Source of the DNA: Azotimanducus sp965199815 | GTDB lineage: Bacteria > Pseudomonadota > Gammaproteobacteria > Pseudomonadales > Azotimanducaceae | Assembly (NCBI GenBank): GCA_965199815.1 | Contig: CBDATE010000033.1 | Coordinates: forward strand, 62,001 to 126,000 | Reading direction: 5' to 3' | Length of the DNA stretch: 64,000 nucleotides | Shown: positions 62,001 to 64,000 of the stretch, piece after piece | Numbering within the stretch: position 1 is the first letter of the stretch | Layout: each line of letters starts with the position of its first letter | Translations under genes and position numbers: made by a program | Notes under the pieces: generated by a model | The model's database searches: none | The model's input: only the letters and a program-made list of their open reading frames with translations | Told to the model about the DNA's origin: nothing

Positions 62001-64000
62001 TTCCTGCGCGCCGTGAACCTCGCTGGCGCGAGCACGGCATCCTCGTCGGTGTCGGTGACACCGGTGCTCAACCGCGCGCCGACGCTGGTGCAGACGCATC
62101 TGGATAGCATCACACCCCTGACCGTGCCGGTAATTCCGGCGCTCACGGAGGGTGGCATACCGCATCCGCGCGCAGGCATCTACGAGGTGGTGCAGATTGA
62201 CCTCTACGAGCTGTTCAACGATGTGGATAACGAGCCGGTGTTCACCGCCACCGGCACGACCAGCGATGCGCGCGTTGTCACCGTCGGGCAATCGCCGCGT
62301 GGTCAGTATCTGAACCTGTACGGGCAGAGCCGTGGTAGCGCGACTGTCACGGTGAAGGTGACCGATCAGTTCGGGGCGATGAGTCCTGTTGCGACCATCA
62401 TGGTGACCACGGAGAACCAGCCACCGCGGTTGGTCGCCGAGGTCGATGATGTGAATCTGGTACGCAGCGGCACGAGCTACACATCGCAGACGCTGGACTT
62501 GTCGCGGGTGTTCAGGGATATGGATGGCGACAACCTGAGCTATACGGCCAAGCTGTTGGACGATACCGCGGATCAGATAGCGAATCTGGAGGCCCAGATT
62601 GCGGAGTTGACACGTCAAGGGCGCGTTGCCGAGACCATAGTTTTGCAACTGGTCCTGCAAGATCTCAAGTCGGGGTTGGGTTCGGCACCAGAGTCGATCA
62701 CGGTGAGCCTGAGCGGTGCGATCGTCACCCTCGGTGCCACCGGTCCGGGCGTGGTTGATGTGATAGTGACGGCCAGCGACGGCCAGGGTGGCAGTGCGTC
62801 GGATACCTTCGATGTGTCCGCACCGGACCCGGATATAGCTGAGGGCGAGGGGCGCATCAGATGCGGCGACGAGCAGAGCGACCGTCTGCTGGAGATACCG
62901 GAGGGCGGTACTCTGGCGTGTCTGGTGCGCTACGACCGGACACACAGCATATACGTGGTGCCGACTTCGGGGACGGCGGGCACGAATCTCGACTTTCCCG
63001 GTTCGGACGCTGAATGCCGGGGTACCGGGGCGGACATCTACATCGAGGGTGCGAGCTTCGAGAAGGGGAGCGGTGATGCCTGTACGCTGTCGCGCACTGC
63101 GGACGGTGCAGGCAGTGATGGGCTGTCGCTGACGGTTCATGCGCCGGTCAATGGTCGGGCGGATGGTGAGCGTGCCTTTCGGGTGGAGATTCGCAGCAGC
63201 GATGGTGCCACGACGCTGCTGTCCTCGCCAGCGATCAGGATCATCGATCCGGGCTTGAGCTATGAGGTGCCGGACAGCCTGCAAGTGAAGATACCGGCGC
63301 GGGTTCTTCCGACGCGGGTTGGCTTCAGCAACCCGATCAGTTACGCGGTGACCACGGGTACGCTGCCGCCGGGTCTCAGGATTGATGCGAGCACGGGGGT
63401 TATCTCGGGGACGCCGACCACGGCGAACGCGAGCGGTGTGACGGTGACGGTGACTGCCACGGCGGGCACGGGGAGCACATTGCAGACGGCGACGGCGGAC
63501 ATCGCCTTGCCGGCGGTGGAAGCGGCGGCGACGGTAGCGGCGCTGGTGTTGTCGGAGACATCGCTGACGGTGGACGAGGGGGCGAGCGATACCTATACGG
63601 TGAGGCTGGCGACAGAGCCGACGGGGAATGTGGATGTTGCGGTGACAGTGGCCGGTTCGGCGGATGTGACGGTAGGTCCGGCCTCGCTGAGGTTCACGAG
63701 GTCGAACTGGAACATCGTGCAGACGGTGGCGGTGAGGGCGGCCGAGGACACCGACATGGTGGACGACACAGCGACCCTGAACCACGCGGCATCCGGCGGA
63801 GGCTACGACTCGCTGACGGGTAGTGTGGCGGTGACGGTGGACGATGATGAAGCGCCGACCCTCCCGACCCTGAGCTATCCAGCGGCCCCGAGCAGTCTGG
63901 TGGTGAATACGGTCATTACCTCGCTGACCCCGACAGTGAGCGGCTTCGACAACACGGTCAGTTACGCGGTCACCACGGGTACGCTGCCGCCGGGTCTCGA
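58896..64000 (+). CDS. Second giant Ig/FN3/Calx-beta surface protein (partial, runs off right edge)
   Basis: From TTG 58896 the frame is open to the window end, over 1,700 residues. The signal peptide is identical to that of the first protein up to TASAQ. The N-terminal domain (SVTGSPRIRLTIGDET; VQADDRDANGISIPAN) is closely related, and then the bodies diverge. Modules follow: putative Ig, Calx-beta (about 59970-60370), FN3 (60826-61110), an unfamiliar domain (61126-61530), FN3-like pairs (61540-62060), cadherin-like modules (62080-62840), and a Cys-bearing region (62850-63260). A helical stretch (QIANLEAQIAELTRQ) interrupts a cadherin-like module. No barrel is seen, since the C-terminus is outside the window. 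Confidence 0.82.
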   Translation, partial: MVRRGLAQGLLLAILVMGLLPGTASAQGSIGILPKVAPAEPYGLGERITIQVRFDSIASVTGSPRIRLTIGDETRYAAAGPQGFISASVFFGYIVQADDRDANGISIPANAIELNGGTIRSRNSGANLPLTHAALSDQSGHKVDGSRGAGTAGDDGETLTYSPAPRVLAVGTTITPLTAMPDGFNMDATFTYAVTAGTLPPGLMLNTSTGAISGAPTVANASTATVTITVTAGTGMDPPTATRAIVFPPVEAGTLVFDPATLTVNEGSTGTYRVKLSTQPSANVTVAVTVAGSSDVSVAPASLTFTNSNWSTVQTVTVTAAEDTDMVEDTATLNHTASGGGYDSATGSVVVTVDDDDVIPTLSIAVVEKSGVAETAAFISVNEEVGTFEFTVTLSAASTGTVTVRYATEDIPVGAQVLTDIPDAFPATAGEDYTAASGMLIFAPGETSKTISVQIIDETLYEQAQELFRIVLSNPSGATIAAGQGQLLIGLVEADPVPPVSVMAAGLASTGSPGAAASTPEGKLSVAEGDSGETDITFTVTQSRVISWQSVQVGSFRTPAGITGTATANTDFEVTAETLNFAAGTTQAEYTLKIKGDTDVESDETLYVLLDRGNGIVTNSGEGTFLIEITIVDDDGVPSKPRAPRLTASASGQLTVNWVAPTDDGGQPIDDYDVRYRAKPTSGDPAWTEEASTATDSTATTRVISSLTNDSAYQVQVRAENENGNSGWSDTTEATPVASPSTSPTAEYNSGSGALVIRNVPISTFTKNIINLNNAQFHNLVLHISDGSFGSEGAGLMTLMVGSVSKPYSPRGRRNASDRTWGADNAQEVVEGSATISTKIPGASITATSSISRVQFQSFVTPFTGTSVFVAAPITLLQTAPDAPENLTLALRPQMATLSWSNPRDSSITGYQYRVGTSGVWTNLPGSSATTTSFDVFDGLTGGSPQTVQLRAVNANGNGASASVTSAVPAAPTGLTAVALSASARLGWADPDDPSIIKYQFRVGTSGTWTDIAGSSAASVTGIASGLTNGSAQDVFLRAVNLAGASTASSSVSVTPVLNRAPTLVQTHLDSITPLTVPVIPALTEGGIPHPRAGIYEVVQIDLYELFNDVDNEPVFTATGTTSDARVVTVGQSPRGQYLNLYGQSRGSATVTVKVTDQFGAMSPVATIMVTTENQPPRLVAEVDDVNLVRSGTSYTSQTLDLSRVFRDMDGDNLSYTAKLLDDTADQIANLEAQIAELTRQGRVAETIVLQLVLQDLKSGLGSAPESITVSLSGAIVTLGATGPGVVDVIVTASDGQGGSASDTFDVSAPDPDIAEGEGRIRCGDEQSDRLLEIPEGGTLACLVRYDRTHSIYVVPTSGTAGTNLDFPGSDAECRGTGADIYIEGASFEKGSGDACTLSRTADGAGSDGLSLTVHAPVNGRADGERAFRVEIRSSDGATTLLSSPAIRIIDPGLSYEVPDSLQVKIPARVLPTRVGFSNPISYAVTTGTLPPGLRIDASTGVISGTPTTANASGVTVTVTATAGTGSTLQTATADIALPAVEAAATVAALVLSETSLTVDEGASDTYTVRLATEPTGNVDVAVTVAGSADVTVGPASLRFTRSNWNIVQTVAVRAAEDTDMVDDTATLNHAASGGGYDSLTGSVAVTVDDDEAPTLPTLSYPAAPSSLVVNTVITSLTPTVSGFDNTVSYAVTTGTLPPGL

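Noticed and set aside
61440..63785. A 781-codon minus-strand open frame opposite the second surface-protein gene
   Set aside because: Composition is the mirror image of Thr/Val/Ala-rich codons, with no domain; the plus-strand frame has clear Ig, FN3 and Calx-beta modules.

Overview
The window looks like a chromosomal piece of a gammaproteobacterium of moderately high GC. Housekeeping gene orders typical of that class are kept: pyrG-kdsA-eno-ftsB, glnL-glnG, hemA divergent from lolB, hemA-prfA-prmC-moeB, lipB-dacA-rlpA, tig-clpP-clpX and lolC-lolD-lolE. One unusual trait for the class is a mevalonate-pathway cluster at the left edge (HMG-CoA reductase, a phosphomevalonate-type GHMP kinase, diphosphomevalonate decarboxylase). 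In agreement with this, the MEP-pathway gene ispE is absent from its usual place beside lolB. I cannot name the genus from the sequence.

Layout. 1-4.0 kb: mevalonate genes and an amidase, minus strand. 4.2-12.7 kb: a small membrane protein, then a very large multidomain autotransporter. 12.9-23.6 kb: CTP synthase, KDO8P synthase, enolase, FtsB, a DUF368 lipid-carrier transporter, NlpD, an alpha/beta hydrolase, the NtrB/NtrC nitrogen sensor pair and TrmL. 23.6-27.5 kb: a methyltransferase, a rhodanese, and a type II restriction-modification pair whose nuclease gene is split by a small inserted element. 27.6-34 kb: gpmI, envC, hisA, hisB, mutY and a broken acyl-CoA dehydrogenase. 34-43.7 kb: lolB, hemA, prfA, prmC, moeB, lipB, dacA, rlpA, an acyl-CoA synthetase and a membrane protein. 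43.9-46.4 kb: an 822-residue 2-oxoglutarate oxygenase-like protein. 46.5-58.3 kb: three tRNAs (Pro, Arg, His), tig-clpP-clpX, msrB, apbE-nqrM, lolCDE and comEC. 58.4-64 kb: an IS3 remnant and a second giant surface protein that runs off the right edge.

Two systems stand out. First, the two giant surface proteins share a nearly identical 5' module of about 310 bp (promoter, ATG leader, long poly-C run, signal peptide) joined to different bodies. The poly-C runs are 26 and 22 bases. In both, the ATG frame is out of register with the signal peptide by the same one base. This is the architecture of a slipped-strand phase-variation switch, here in a two-member family. Second, a 151-bp element made of five consecutive hairpins occurs in three full copies and in many fragments. 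Two full copies have perfect 3-bp direct repeats at their ends. One copy interrupts the restriction endonuclease gene, and removing the element plus one 3-bp repeat restores the reading frame exactly. Single-hairpin derivatives sit at gene ends, supply stop codons (the shared ending Asn-Ser-Glu-stop) and mark the breakpoints of two gene remnants.

The rest is mostly ordinary cell-envelope, translation, protease and biosynthesis genes. No rRNA, CRISPR array or complete insertion sequence was seen.
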